Shown in pieces: positions 18,119 to 26,700 of a stretch of 64,000 nucleotides of DNA. Location of the stretch: positions 5,378,001 to 5,442,000 of the forward strand of contig NC_010505.1 of assembly GCF_000019725.1 (NCBI RefSeq). Reading direction: 5' to 3'. Position numbers and translations under genes: made by a program. Numbering within the stretch: the first letter of the stretch is position 1; every line of letters starts with the position of its first letter. The notes under the pieces were generated by a model, which worked only from the letters and a program-made list of their open reading frames with translations, did no database searches and was not told the origin of the DNA. This DNA is from Methylobacterium radiotolerans JCM 2831. Its GTDB lineage: Bacteria > Pseudomonadota > Alphaproteobacteria > Rhizobiales > Beijerinckiaceae.

Positions 18119-19042
18119 TCACGCGTGCTGCCCCGCGGGCAGCGCCACCCAATGCCCCGGCGCGACCTCGATGAGCGGCCCGTCCGGCGGCTGGTCGTGG
18201 CCGGCGAGGTCCCGCGCGGCGAGGCGGGCGCGCTCCTCGGCCGGGTGCGGGACCGGCACCGCGGCGAGCAGGCGGCGGGTATAGGGATGGCGCGGATCCT
18301 CGTAGAGGGCGTCCGCCTCGGCCAGCTCGACGATCCGCCCGCGCCAGAGCACCGCGACCCGGTGGCAGAGGTAGCGCACCATCCGCAGGTCGTGGGAGAT
18401 GAACAGGTAGGAGAGGCCCATCTCGTCCTGCAGATCCTGCAGCAGGTTCACCACCTGCGCCTGGATCGAGACGTCCAGCGCCGCGATCGGCTCGTCGGCG
18501 ACGATGAAGCTCGGCTTGAGGGCGATCGCCCGGGCGATGCAGATGCGCTGCCGCTGGCCGCCCGAGAACTGGTGCGGGTAGCGCCCCATGAAGCGCGGAT
18601 CGAGTCCGACCCGCTGGAACAGGGCCGCTACGGCCTCCCGCCGCTCCGGACCCCGCATATCCCGCCGGTGCAGCTTGAACGCCTCCGCGACGTACTCCCC
18701 GGCGCTCATCCGCGGGTTGAGGGCCGCGTAGGGGTCCTGGAACACGGTCTGGATGCGCGCGCGCATCCTCCGCATCGCCCCCGCCGAGAGCTTGGCGAGG
18801 TCGGTGCCCTCGAAGGCGATCGTGCCCGAGGTCGGCGGGTTGAGCATGGTCACGGCCCGGCCGATGGTCGACTTGCCGGACCCGGATTCGCCGACGAGGC
18901 CGAGGGTCTCTCCGGGGCGGATGTCGAAGCTGACCCCCTCTACGGCGCGGAACACCGAGGCCTTGCCGCCCCACCACGAGCGGAGGGGATAGTGCTTGGA
19001 CAGGTCGCGCACCGAGACGACCGGGTAATCCTGCCCGCTCAT
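18119..19042 (-). CDS. Peptide ABC transporter ATP-binding protein (DppF-like)
   Basis: This 307-residue ATPase is one of two that power a peptide/nickel/opine-family importer. The Walker A motif GESGSGKST is at 51-59, the signature FSGGQRQR follows, and Walker B reads [12 protein letters not shown]. The C-terminal [13 protein letters not shown] segment is typical of the oligopeptide subfamily. Its start overlaps the end of dppD by four bases (ATGA), showing operon coupling. The operon's last part continues toward ggt after a repeat-bearing gap. Substrate is inferred from context. Confidence 0.94.
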   Translation of the reverse strand: MSGQDYPVVSVRDLSKHYPLRSWWGGKASVFRAVEGVSFDIRPGETLGLVGESGSGKSTIGRAVTMLNPPTSGTIAFEGTDLAKLSAGAMRRMRARIQTVFQDPYAALNPRMSAGEYVAEAFKLHRRDMRGPERREAVAALFQRVGLDPRFMGRYPHQFSGGQRQRICIARAIALKPSFIVADEPIAALDVSIQAQVVNLLQDLQDEMGLSYLFISHDLRMVRYLCHRVAVLWRGRIVELAEADALYEDPRHPYTRRLLAAVPVPHPAEERARLAARDLAGHDQPPDGPLIEVAPGHWVALPAGQHA

Positions 19043-20055
19043 CGTGCGGCCTCCCGGCTCAGGAGCTTCGGCAGGTCGTACCAGGCGGCGACGAGGTGGC
19101 CCGGAGCGGCACCGGGCGCCTGCGCCAGGGGCGGCATCTCGGCCCGGCAGCGGGGTGTGGCGTAGGCGTTGCGCGGCGCGAAGGGATCGCCCGGCGGCGG
19201 GTGGCGCATGTCCGGCGGCGCGCCCTCGATCTGGTGCAGGCGCCGCCGCCCGGCCCGGCCGCTGGACAGGTCCGGCAGGGAGCGCAGCAGCCCCAGCGTG
19301 TAGGCGTTGCGCGGATCCGAGAAGATGTCGTCGACCGGGCCGCGTTCCAGGATCCGGCCGGCATACATCACCTGCACGGTGTCGCTGATGCCGGCCACCA
19401 CGCCGAGATCGTGGGTGATCCAGATGATCGCCATGCCGAGCTCGCGCTTCAGCTCCTGCACCAGGGCGACGATCTCGGCCTGGACGGTGACGTCGAGGGC
19501 GGTGGTCGCCTCGTCGGCGATGAGCAGCTTCGGGCGGCAGCTGAGACCGATGGCGATCATGACCCGCTGGCGCTGGCCGCCGGAGAACTCGTGCGGGTAC
19601 TGGTCGAGGCGGGCGGCCGCGTTCGGGATGCGCACGAGATCGAGCAGGTCCTTCGCCCGGGCGCGGGCCGCGCGGGCGTCGAGGCCCAGATGGATGCGCA
19701 GGGGCTCGACGATCTGCGCCGCCACGGTCATGCCGGGGTTGAGCGAGCTCATCGGGTCCTGGAAGACGAAGCCGATCGCGCCGCCGCGGATCTTTCGGAG
19801 TTCCCGCTCCTTCAGGGCGAGGAGGTCGCGGCCCTCGAACAGCACCTGCCCGCCGGTGATGCGGCCGGGCGGGCGCGGGATCAGGCCCAACATGGCGAGC
19901 ACGTGCACGCTCTTGCCGGAGCCCGACTCGCCGACGATCCCCAGCGTCTCCCCCTCGTGCAGGGTGTAGGACACGCCGTTGACCGCGTGGACCGCGCCGC
20001 CGTCGGTGTCGAAGGCGACCGCGAGGTCGCGGACGTCGAGGAGGGGCTTGGTCAT
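19039..20055 (-). CDS. Peptide ABC transporter ATP-binding protein (DppD-like)
   Basis: The second ATPase of the importer has 338 residues. The Walker A motif GESGSGKSV is at 42-50; the final Val is common in the DppD/OppD branch. FVFQDPMSSLNPGMTV is the Q-loop region, [15 protein letters not shown] the signature, and IADEATTALDVTVQ the Walker B. The C-terminal extension carries only two cysteines or fewer in the iron-sulfur region seen in some family members. Four-base overlaps tie it to dppC upstream and dppF downstream. Confidence 0.94.
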   Translation of the reverse strand: MTKPLLDVRDLAVAFDTDGGAVHAVNGVSYTLHEGETLGIVGESGSGKSVHVLAMLGLIPRPPGRITGGQVLFEGRDLLALKERELRKIRGGAIGFVFQDPMSSLNPGMTVAAQIVEPLRIHLGLDARAARARAKDLLDLVRIPNAAARLDQYPHEFSGGQRQRVMIAIGLSCRPKLLIADEATTALDVTVQAEIVALVQELKRELGMAIIWITHDLGVVAGISDTVQVMYAGRILERGPVDDIFSDPRNAYTLGLLRSLPDLSSGRAGRRRLHQIEGAPPDMRHPPPGDPFAPRNAYATPRCRAEMPPLAQAPGAAPGHLVAAWYDLPKLLSREAAR

Positions 20056-20981
20056 GTGCGCTGCCTCGGGTCGAGGGCGTCCCGCAATCCGTCGCCGAAC
20101 AGGTTGAAGGCGAGCACCGCCAGGAAGATCGACAGGCCCGGCCAGATCGCCATCCAGGGCGCCTCGTCCATGAAGTTCTTGGCGGTGTTGAGCATCGCGC
20201 CCCAGGACGGTTCCGGCGGCTGCTGGCCGAGACCGAGGAAGGACAGGCTCGCCTCCGCGATGATCGCGGCCGCGATGGTGAGGGTCGCCTGGACGAGGAT
20301 CGCCGGGACGATGTTGGGCAGGATGTGGACCCGGGCGATCCGCCAGGGCGGGTTGCCCATGGCGCGGGCCGCCTCCACGAACTCCTCCGCCGCCACGGCG
20401 CGCACCTGCGCCCGGGTTAGCCGGATGAAGGTCGAGGTCGCCGACAGGCCGATGGCGATCATCGCGTTGACGAGGCTCGGGCCCAGGAAGGCGGCCAGCG
20501 CGATCGCCAGGATCAGGAACGGGATCGCCAGGAGCGCGTCGGTGAGCCGGGAGATCGCGCCGTCGATCCAGCCGCCCGCGTAGCCGGCGAGCAGGCCGAG
20601 GGGCAGGCCGAGGGAGACGGCCAGCGCCACCGAGACGAGGCCGGCACCGAGCGAGGCCCGGGCGCCGAAGATGATCCGCGAGAGCACGTCGCGCCCGACC
20701 TCGTCGCCGCCGAACGGGTGCGCGAGGCTCGGCGCGCCGCGGACGTTGCCCCAGTCGGTGGCGGTCGGGTCGTAGGGGGCGATCCAGGGCGCGAACACAG
20801 CCATCAGCACCAGCAGGCCGACGATGACGAGACCTGCGACGGCGCTCTTGCGCGCGCGCAGGCGCCGCCAGAAGGCCGCGAGGGTGCCGGGTTCCTGAAG
20901 GATGGCGGGGGCGGGGGTACCGGACGGGGCGGACTCCAGGCCGACCGCCTCGGCGCGGGCGATCTCGCTGCCGGTGCTCAT
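20052..20981 (-). CDS. Peptide ABC transporter permease (DppC-like)
   Basis: This 309-residue inner membrane permease has a cytoplasmic N-terminus of about 50 residues and then roughly six membrane segments. PFGGDEVGRDVLSRIIFGAR precedes the second helix, as in DppC. The EAA coupling loop reads EEFVEAARAMGNPPWRIARV. The C-terminal FNLFGDGLRDALDPRQR is diagnostic of this subfamily. It overlaps both neighbours by four bases. Confidence 0.94.
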   Translation of the reverse strand: MSTGSEIARAEAVGLESAPSGTPAPAILQEPGTLAAFWRRLRARKSAVAGLVIVGLLVLMAVFAPWIAPYDPTATDWGNVRGAPSLAHPFGGDEVGRDVLSRIIFGARASLGAGLVSVALAVSLGLPLGLLAGYAGGWIDGAISRLTDALLAIPFLILAIALAAFLGPSLVNAMIAIGLSATSTFIRLTRAQVRAVAAEEFVEAARAMGNPPWRIARVHILPNIVPAILVQATLTIAAAIIAEASLSFLGLGQQPPEPSWGAMLNTAKNFMDEAPWMAIWPGLSIFLAVLAFNLFGDGLRDALDPRQRT

Positions 20982-21922
20982 GCCCGCCTCAGCTTCGGAT
21001 TGACGGCGGCCGAGAGCAGGTCGGCGGCGAGGTTCAGGGCGATGTAGGTGGCCGCCGTGCAGATCACGACGCCCTGCACGGTAGCGAAGTCCCGGTTGAA
21101 GACGGCATCGACCATCAGCTTGCCGAAGCCCGGCACGGAGAACACTTGCTCGGTGAGCACCGCCCCGGACAGGAGCTGACCGAACTCCAGCGCGCCGAGG
21201 GTGATGATCGGGATCGCGGCGTTGGGCAGCGCGTGCCGGAGGGTAACGCGCAGGGGCGAGACGCCCTTGGCGCGGGCCGTGCGGACGTAGTCGGAGCCCA
21301 GCACGCCCAGCATCGCCGCGCGGGTGTGGCGCATCATCACCGCCGCGATGGCGTTGCCGAGCACGAAGGCCGGCATCACCATGGCGGCGAGGTTGTCCGA
21401 CAGGCTCTCGAAGGGCGAGACGTAGCCGGAGGCCGGCAGCCAGCCGAGCTCGACCGAGAACAGCAGGATCAGCAGGATCCCGAGCCAGAAATTGGGCACC
21501 GACAGCCCCCAGAGGGCCACGCCGTTGGCGATCGTGTCGGCGGCCTGACCGCGCCTGACCGCCGAGAGCACGCCCATGGGCACGCCGATGGCGAGCGCCA
21601 CCAGCATGGCGAGGCAGGCGAGTTCCAGCGTCACCGGCAGCTTCTCGACGATCAGCTCCGAGACCGGCTTCTGCAGCCGGATCGACTCGCCGAGATCGCC
21701 CCGCAGCACGCCGCCGGCCCAGTACGCGTAGCGCACCGGCAGGGGCTCATCGAGGTGGTACTTCTCGCGGATGAAGGCGATCACCTGCGGGTCGCGCTCC
21801 TCGCCGGTGAGCGCGGTGGCGACGTCGCCCGGCAGCAATTGCTGCAGGGCGAAGATGATCATCGAGGCGAGGATCAGGGTCGGGACCGCCAGGGCGAGGC
21901 GACGCGCCAGGAACCGCAGCAT
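20978..21922 (-). CDS. Peptide ABC transporter permease (DppB-like)
   Basis: This 314-residue permease partners DppC. It opens with MLRFLARRLALAVPTLI, continues with LLPGDVATAL and ends AADLLSAAVNPKLRRA. The EAA loop is SDYVRTARAKGVSPLRV. The open frame runs 190 codons further upstream through antisense of dppA, but the ATG at 21922 shares one base with the dppA stop (TGATG), which fixes the start. About six transmembrane helices are visible. Confidence 0.94.
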   Translation of the reverse strand: MLRFLARRLALAVPTLILASMIIFALQQLLPGDVATALTGEERDPQVIAFIREKYHLDEPLPVRYAYWAGGVLRGDLGESIRLQKPVSELIVEKLPVTLELACLAMLVALAIGVPMGVLSAVRRGQAADTIANGVALWGLSVPNFWLGILLILLFSVELGWLPASGYVSPFESLSDNLAAMVMPAFVLGNAIAAVMMRHTRAAMLGVLGSDYVRTARAKGVSPLRVTLRHALPNAAIPIITLGALEFGQLLSGAVLTEQVFSVPGFGKLMVDAVFNRDFATVQGVVICTAATYIALNLAADLLSAAVNPKLRRA

Positions 21923-23409
21923 CAGTTCAGCTTCAGCCCGGTGAAGCGCACCAGCCCGTCCGGGTAGGGCACGAAGCCCGTGATCTTCTGGCTGTAGGCC
22001 CAGAGCAGCTTGCGGTGCAGGATGTAGATGCCCGGCCGGTCCTTCAGGACTTGGTCGGCGAGCGCCTTCCAGGCGGCCTTGCGCTTGGCCGGATCGACGG
22101 TGCCGCGCTCGGCCTGGAGCGCCGCGTCGGCCTCGGGGCTGCAGTACTTGGGATAGTTCAGCGCCGCCTTGCAGGCCAGGAAGCTGAACGTGTTGCCGTC
22201 CGGGTCCGAGCGGCCGCTCCAGGAATAGAGCTGCGCCTCGTAATTGCCCTTGTCGGCGGCATCGAGCGCGGTGGTGAAGTCCACGGCCTGGATCTTCACG
22301 TCGAAGCCCGCCTCCTTGGTCATGGCCTGGATCACCTGGCCCACCTGCGGCGACTCGCTGTTGGCGTAGACGGTCAGGGTGATCTGCGGGTTCGGCTTGC
22401 CGGCTTCGGCGAGCAGGGCCTTCGCCTTGGCGACGTCTCGCTTGGGGATCGGGTACTCGCTGACGTAGTTCGGGTTCTTCGGGTTGACCCACTGGTTCCC
22501 GGCCAGGAACTCGCCGTTATAGACCACCTGATTGATGGCGTTGCGGTCGATGGCGGCCTCGAAGGCGGCGCGCACCTTCGGGTCGGAAACCGGCGAGCCG
22601 GCCTTGTTGGGGTTGAACAGGATCTCCTGGAAGCCGAGCTCGGTGGTCGAATCGAGCTTCAGCTTGGCGTCGCGCTTCACCTGCGCCACGTCCGTCGGGG
22701 CGAGCCGCTCCAGCAGGTCGAGCTGCCCGGCGCGCAGGTTCGTGAGCCGCACGGTGGCGTCGGGGATCGGGCGGAACTCGATCCGCTGGATGTGGATCGC
22801 GTCCTTGTTCCAGTAGTCGGGGAAGCGCTCGACCACGATCCGGTCCTGCGGCACCCGCTCCACGAACTTGTACGGACCGGCGCAGACCGGCGCGGTGGCG
22901 AACTTGTCGCCGAGCCGCTCGGCGGCCTTGGGTGAGACCATCATGCCGGCCCGGTCGGTGAACTGCGCCAGCAGCGGCGCGAAGGGCTGCTTCAGGTTGA
23001 TCCGGAAGGTCAGGTCGTCGACGACGTCCACCGAGTCGATCGGCGCGATCTCCGAGCGGCGCTGCGAGCCCGGCATCTTCATGTGCCGCTCGATCGAGAA
23101 CTTGGCCGCCGCGGCGTCGAGCTTCTCGCCGTCGTGGAACAGGACACCCGGGCGCAGGTGCATGGTCAGCGCCTTCTCGTCCGGCGACAGCTCCCAGGAG
23201 GTGGCGAGCTGCGGCACCGGCTTCAGATCGGGCCCGATATCCACGAGCTTGTCGCAGAGCGCCGCGAACACCATCCGGCTCGCGAAGGTCCGGGCGAGCG
23301 TCGGGTCGAGGGCGTCCGGATCCTCCATCATGCCGTAGCGCAGGGTCTGCGCGGCGGCGGGGCCGGCGAGGACGAACCCGGCGAGGAGACAGGCGGCGAG
23401 ACGCAACAT
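21922..23409 (-). CDS. Peptide-type ABC transporter substrate-binding protein (DppA-like)
   Basis: This periplasmic solute-binding protein of 495 residues belongs to the SBP_bac_5 family and delivers substrate to DppBC. Its signal peptide is MLRLAACLLAGFVLAGPAAA, and the mature protein starts QTLRYGMMEDPDALDP. It contains LATSWELSPDEKALTMHLRP and KFVERVPQDRIVVERFPDYW, both typical. The ATG at 23409 is chosen because it creates the signal peptide; longer in-frame starts would not. It heads the five-gene operon. A sigma-54-like promoter sequence stands about 104 bases upstream of the start. Linkage to ggt suggests glutathione or gamma-glutamyl peptides as ligand, which is inference. Confidence 0.92.
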   Translation of the reverse strand: MLRLAACLLAGFVLAGPAAAQTLRYGMMEDPDALDPTLARTFASRMVFAALCDKLVDIGPDLKPVPQLATSWELSPDEKALTMHLRPGVLFHDGEKLDAAAAKFSIERHMKMPGSQRRSEIAPIDSVDVVDDLTFRINLKQPFAPLLAQFTDRAGMMVSPKAAERLGDKFATAPVCAGPYKFVERVPQDRIVVERFPDYWNKDAIHIQRIEFRPIPDATVRLTNLRAGQLDLLERLAPTDVAQVKRDAKLKLDSTTELGFQEILFNPNKAGSPVSDPKVRAAFEAAIDRNAINQVVYNGEFLAGNQWVNPKNPNYVSEYPIPKRDVAKAKALLAEAGKPNPQITLTVYANSESPQVGQVIQAMTKEAGFDVKIQAVDFTTALDAADKGNYEAQLYSWSGRSDPDGNTFSFLACKAALNYPKYCSPEADAALQAERGTVDPAKRKAAWKALADQVLKDRPGIYILHRKLLWAYSQKITGFVPYPDGLVRFTGLKLN

Positions 23410-23791
23410 GAGACCGGTCCGGATGGAGGCGGGAGGAGCGGTGCGGATCGGCCGCGTCCGTTCCAGGGGCGACCGGCAGTGTTGCGCGGCCGTGTGGCAT
23501 GCACAATCCCAAGGCAGCATCCGTGCCATAGGGTCAAGATGCATCTTGTATTCAGTTGGTGGCGCGATCGCACCGCCGCGGTCGGCGGCCCTCGGAGCGC
23601 GGCGTTCGCGCAACCCGCGCCGAGCGCCCAGGTGGGACGGAAAGGTTGGTTCCGCGCCGTGCGGCCCGGCATCGGGAACGCGGCCCGCCGGAGATCGGGA
23701 TCAGGCCAATTTTACAGTTTGCCTGAACAGCCCGGAAAAATCTCGGGCCCCAGAAGGTCACCGATGTCTTCTTCATGATGATACGGGTGCG
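23410..23791. other. Divergent intergenic region between dppA and the PilZ gene
   Basis: This 382-base region separates dppA from the rightward PilZ gene. It holds the sigma-54-like site at 23513-23528. AT-richer stretches near 23540-23560 and 23700-23740 could hold the PilZ promoter. No credible gene is seen. Confidence 0.5.
23513..23528 (-). promoter_or_regulatory. Candidate sigma-54 promoter for the dpp-like operon
   Basis: On the minus strand, TGGCACG-GATG-CTGC matches the sigma-54 pattern TGGCACG-N4-TTGC except for one base, with the invariant GG and GC correctly spaced by 10 bases. It points toward dppA and would give a leader of about 90 bases. Sigma-54 control would fit nitrogen-regulated peptide uptake. 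Chance matches are possible in GC-rich DNA. Confidence 0.38.
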
Positions 23792-24352
23792 ATGGTTCGG
23801 CGGCACATCGTCATGTTGCCTGCTCTGTGCTGGAACCAGCGGCGTCGCGATTTCTACGCCGTGACCGCCGACGTCTCGACCGAGGGCATCCGGTTCCGAT
23901 CCTCCTCGCTCCTGGCGCCGGGTGAGGATCTCACCTGCAGCATCCGCCATATCGGGACACTCGAGGCCCGCATCGCCCGCGTGGCCGGCCAGGAATTCAT
24001 CGTCTGTGTCCGGGGCGGGCGCGCGATCCTCACCGATCTCGCCCGGCAGTTCGTGACGCTGGCGCGCGCCCAGGATCTGCAGCCCGAGCCGGTCCGGGCT
24101 CACCGGCGAATCGTACCGAGGCAGAAGATCGTCCAGGTCACGACCGCGACGGGCGAGGCCTTCCAGGGCCACGTCCTCAATGTCTCGGCCTCCGGCGTCG
24201 CCCTGCTCGTCGACCACGAGCTGGAGATCGGAGCGATGATCCGCGTCGGGCGAAAGACCGCCACGGTGATGCGCCACTTCACCCACGGCGTCGGGGCCGC
24301 CTTCTCGGAGCCGTTCGCCCCATCCGCGGTCCACGAGGCGATGTCGCTCTGA
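23792..24352 (+). CDS. Two-domain PilZ protein, probable c-di-GMP receptor
   Basis: This 186-residue soluble protein appears to contain two PilZ folds. The C-terminal one has the full cyclic-di-GMP motif: RIVPR (Arg106 and Arg110, RxxxR) followed by NVSASG (130-135, NxSxxG). The N-terminal one has DVSTEG (27-32) but no RxxxR ahead of it, so it may not bind nucleotide. YcgR-like flagellar or surface-matrix control is the usual role of such proteins. No motility or cellulose genes adjoin it. The ATG at 23792 is used because it gives the complete first domain; no strong ribosome site is seen. Confidence 0.82.
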   Translation: MVRRHIVMLPALCWNQRRRDFYAVTADVSTEGIRFRSSSLLAPGEDLTCSIRHIGTLEARIARVAGQEFIVCVRGGRAILTDLARQFVTLARAQDLQPEPVRAHRRIVPRQKIVQVTTATGEAFQGHVLNVSASGVALLVDHELEIGAMIRVGRKTATVMRHFTHGVGAAFSEPFAPSAVHEAMSL

Positions 24353-24458
24353 GGCCCCGGCTCGCGGCGCCGCCGCGCGGCCGCATCATCGTTCGCCGGC
24401 CCCTCGCAGCGGCGGCGGAAGGGCGCTACATCTTCGCGGGTCCAGCGAAGGATCCTCG

Positions 24459-25067
24459 ATGAAGCGCCTGCTCTCCTCCCGACCCGCCGCATCCCTGGCG
24501 CTCCTGCCGGCGGCACTCATCCTGCTGCCCCAGGCGGCGCTCGCCCACCCGGGCCACGGCGCCGCGACGGGCGCAGAGGCGGGCTTCCTCCATCCGCTTC
24601 TGGGCGCCGACCACGTGTTCGCGATGGTCGCGGTCGGCCTCCTCGCCAGCCTGCGCGGCGGGCGGGCGCTCTGGGCGCTGCCCCTGTCGTTCCTGGCGCT
24701 GATGAGCGTGGGGGCGGGCCTGGGCCTGGCCGGCGTGGTGCTGCCGCATGTCGAGATCGCGATCGCGCTGTCCATCGTCGTGTTCGGTCTCGCCGCCGTC
24801 GTCGGCCTCCGCGCGCCGGTCGCCCTGCTGGCCGCCCTGGTCGGCGTCTTCGCGGTGTTCCACGGCTACGCCCACGGGGCCGAGATGCCGGAGACCGCCT
24901 CCGGCCTCTCCTTCGGCCTCGGTTTCCTCGCGGCCACCGCGCTCCTGCACGCCGCGGGGATCGGCGTCGGCGTCGCGGCGTCGCGGATCGGAGCGACGCG
25001 GGCCGCCCCGGCCCTCGGCGCCGGCCTCGCCGCGGCCGGCCTCGCGCTGCTGGCGCTCCCCGCCTGA
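24459..25067 (+). CDS. hupE: HupE/UreJ-family metal permease
   Basis: This 202-residue inner membrane protein carries a cleavable-looking signal (ALLPAALILLPQAALA) and then HPGHG at the mature N-terminus. The histidine motifs FLHPLLGADHVFAM and VFHGYAHGAEMPE lie in the membrane segments. Those three His clusters define the HupE/UreJ family of Ni/Co importers. About six hydrophobic helices follow the signal. No urease or hydrogenase genes are near. Its stop overlaps the apparent CTG start of a winged-helix regulator, suggesting a two- or three-gene unit involving metal control. Confidence 0.92.
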   Translation: MKRLLSSRPAASLALLPAALILLPQAALAHPGHGAATGAEAGFLHPLLGADHVFAMVAVGLLASLRGGRALWALPLSFLALMSVGAGLGLAGVVLPHVEIAIALSIVVFGLAAVVGLRAPVALLAALVGVFAVFHGYAHGAEMPETASGLSFGLGFLAATALLHAAGIGVGVAASRIGATRAAPALGAGLAAAGLALLALPA

Positions 25068-25453
25068 GCGCCTCACCCGGCCCGCTCCGGAGCCCCGCCC
25101 CGGCCGCGGGCGAGGCGCCCCGGCTCAGCATCCGCATCGATCTCGGACCGGGGCACCGCCTCGGTCCCGGCAAGGTGCGGCTTCTCGAGATGATCGCCGA
25201 GCACGGCTCCATCGCGGGCGCGGGCCGCGCGCTCGGCATGTCGTACCGCCGGGCGTGGCTGCTGGTGGAGGCGATGAACACCGGCTTCGGCCGGCCCGTG
25301 GTCGAGGCGCAGACCGGCGGCCGGGCCGGCGGGGGCGCGCGCCTCTCCGCCCTGGGCGCCGACGTGGTGCGCCGGTACCGCGCTGTGGAGGCGGCCGCGG
25401 AGGCGGCGGCCGCGCCGTTCCTGAGTCGCCTGGGAGAGGCCGGGGACGCGTAA
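25064..25453 (+). CDS. ModE/LysR-type winged-helix regulator (apparent CTG start)
   Basis: This small DNA-binding protein resembles the N-terminal domain of ModE: RLSIRIDLGPGHRLGPGKV, then LLEMIAEHGSIAGAGRALGM and SYRRAWLLVEAMN, the recognition helix, and RLSALGADVVRRYRA. It has no ligand-binding (molbindin) domain. The first usual start codon in frame is GTG 25175, but that would delete the conserved first strand. The frame stays open back to a CTG at 25064 overlapping the hupE stop (CTGA), and the codons after it (Ser-Ala-Ser-Pro) look like a normal N-terminus. I therefore extend the gene to 25064, giving 129 residues. Confidence 0.75.
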   Translation: MSASPGPLRSPAPAAGEAPRLSIRIDLGPGHRLGPGKVRLLEMIAEHGSIAGAGRALGMSYRRAWLLVEAMNTGFGRPVVEAQTGGRAGGGARLSALGADVVRRYRAVEAAAEAAAAPFLSRLGEAGDA

Positions 25454-25576
25454 CCGGGCCGGGCGCGGGCGCGAACCCGGGTGCGATGTCACAGGCCCTC
25501 GAGGGCTGACGTCACGCGATCCCGCCCCACGTCCCGCCGGTCGCGACGATCCCGGCAGCGAGAAGAGATAGTACCC

Positions 25577-26266
25577 ATGGCAAAACTCACGACGCTCGCC
25601 CTGATGGGCTTGCTGGCCGTCACCACCGCTGCGCAGGCGGCGCCGAAGGTCGAGCGCCTGCGCGGCACCGTCGAGGCGGTCGCGGGCGGCGGCTTCACGC
25701 TGAAGACGATCGACGGCGCGTCGGAAACCGTGGCGCTCGCCCCCGACGCGAAGGTCTCCTGGGTCGTCCCGTCGAGCCTCGACGCGATCAAGGACGGCGT
25801 CTTCATCGGCACCGCCACGAAGGGCGAGCCGCCGGTGGCCCTGGAGGTGGTGCTGTTTCCCGAGGCGATGCGCGGCACCGGCGAGGGACACTACGACTGG
25901 GACATGATCCCCGACCGCACCGCGGGCGGCGCGCCGGTGAAGAGCGCCATGACCAACGGGACGGTGAAGGCGGACATGCGCTCGACCGCGCCGGACGCGC
26001 CCCGCGTGAAGAGCGCGATGACCAACGGGACGGTGAAGGCGAGCGGCGGCGGGGCGGAGCGGACCCTCACGGTCGATTACGGCCAGGGCCAGTCCCTGCA
26101 GATCCTGGTGCCGCCGCAGGCGCCGGTCGTCAGCTTCGAGCCCGCCAGCGCCTCGGCCGTGACGCCCGGCGCCAAGGTCTTCGTGATCGCCGCGCGCGGG
26201 GATGACGGGCGCATCACCGCCCGGCGCGTCGCCGTCGGCAAGGATGGACTGACGCCGCCCATGTGA
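25577..26266 (+). CDS. Exported protein with duplicated KSAMTNGTVKA motif
   Basis: This 229-residue protein begins with a clear signal peptide (LALMGLLAVTTAAQA). Its N-terminal part (VERLRGTVEAVAGGGFTLK, ALAPDAKVSWVVPSS) looks like a small beta-barrel of the DUF5666/OB type. The middle holds two exact copies of KSAMTNGTVKA separated by about 17 residues. The C-terminal part again looks like beta-strands ending in FVIAARGDDGRITARRVAVG. No family function is known to me. It follows the HupE and winged-helix genes on the same strand, so a periplasmic metal-related role is a reasonable inference. Confidence 0.8.
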   Translation: MAKLTTLALMGLLAVTTAAQAAPKVERLRGTVEAVAGGGFTLKTIDGASETVALAPDAKVSWVVPSSLDAIKDGVFIGTATKGEPPVALEVVLFPEAMRGTGEGHYDWDMIPDRTAGGAPVKSAMTNGTVKADMRSTAPDAPRVKSAMTNGTVKASGGGAERTLTVDYGQGQSLQILVPPQAPVVSFEPASASAVTPGAKVFVIAARGDDGRITARRVAVGKDGLTPPM

Positions 26267-26700
26267 GTCGGTCCATGGTGAGGCCGCCGCCCGACACATC
26301 CACGAGCGGCGGCCGTCCGGTGCCGCCGCGCCGGCGAATCGCCTGAGACGGCGAGAGCCCGCCCGGACCCGGATCGGGTCCGGGCGGGCCGCTGCCCGTC
26401 GGAGCGGCAGGTCAGCCGCTCAGGACAGCATTCGTGCACATTCGGCGAACCATTGCCGACTAAAGCACCCCGAGAATGTTGCCAGGCCGCAACATCGCGC
26501 TGGAACTGCCGAGGCGGCCGCGAATCCTCGTTGCTCGCAGAAACCCGTTCGCACATGGTGATCGTGCACGGGGGCATCGCCAAGCGAGAGCCCGCAGGAG
26601 CCTGCCACTTAAGACGCGGGCCAAACCTACAGAACGTGCGGCTAGACCCGGATAACCGGGCACGTCCGCATCATTGGGTCTCGAAGCTTTGGAGATGTCT
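26267..26700. other. Intergenic region ahead of the first porin
   Basis: The 434-base gap holds a strong hairpin at 26358-26390 that probably ends the upstream gene, then an AT-moderate segment containing the porin promoter and leader. GGAG at 26691-26694 serves the porin ATG. No gene is supported here. Confidence 0.5.
26358..26390 (+). terminator. 14-bp perfect hairpin, likely terminator
   Basis: GCCCGCCCGGACCC (26358-26371) and its exact complement (26377-26390) enclose the 5-base loop GGATC. It lies about 90 bases past the exported-repeat-protein gene. There is no T-run, so it may act with Rho or as an mRNA-stabilising stem. Confidence 0.55.

Noticed and set aside
16435..18174. 579-codon rightward frame over ggt
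   Set aside because: Antisense shadow of ggt; no recognisable protein features.
24353..24458. Cobalamin or nickel riboswitch before hupE
   Set aside because: The 106-base leader is too short and lacks the conserved B12-box or NiCo motif pattern.
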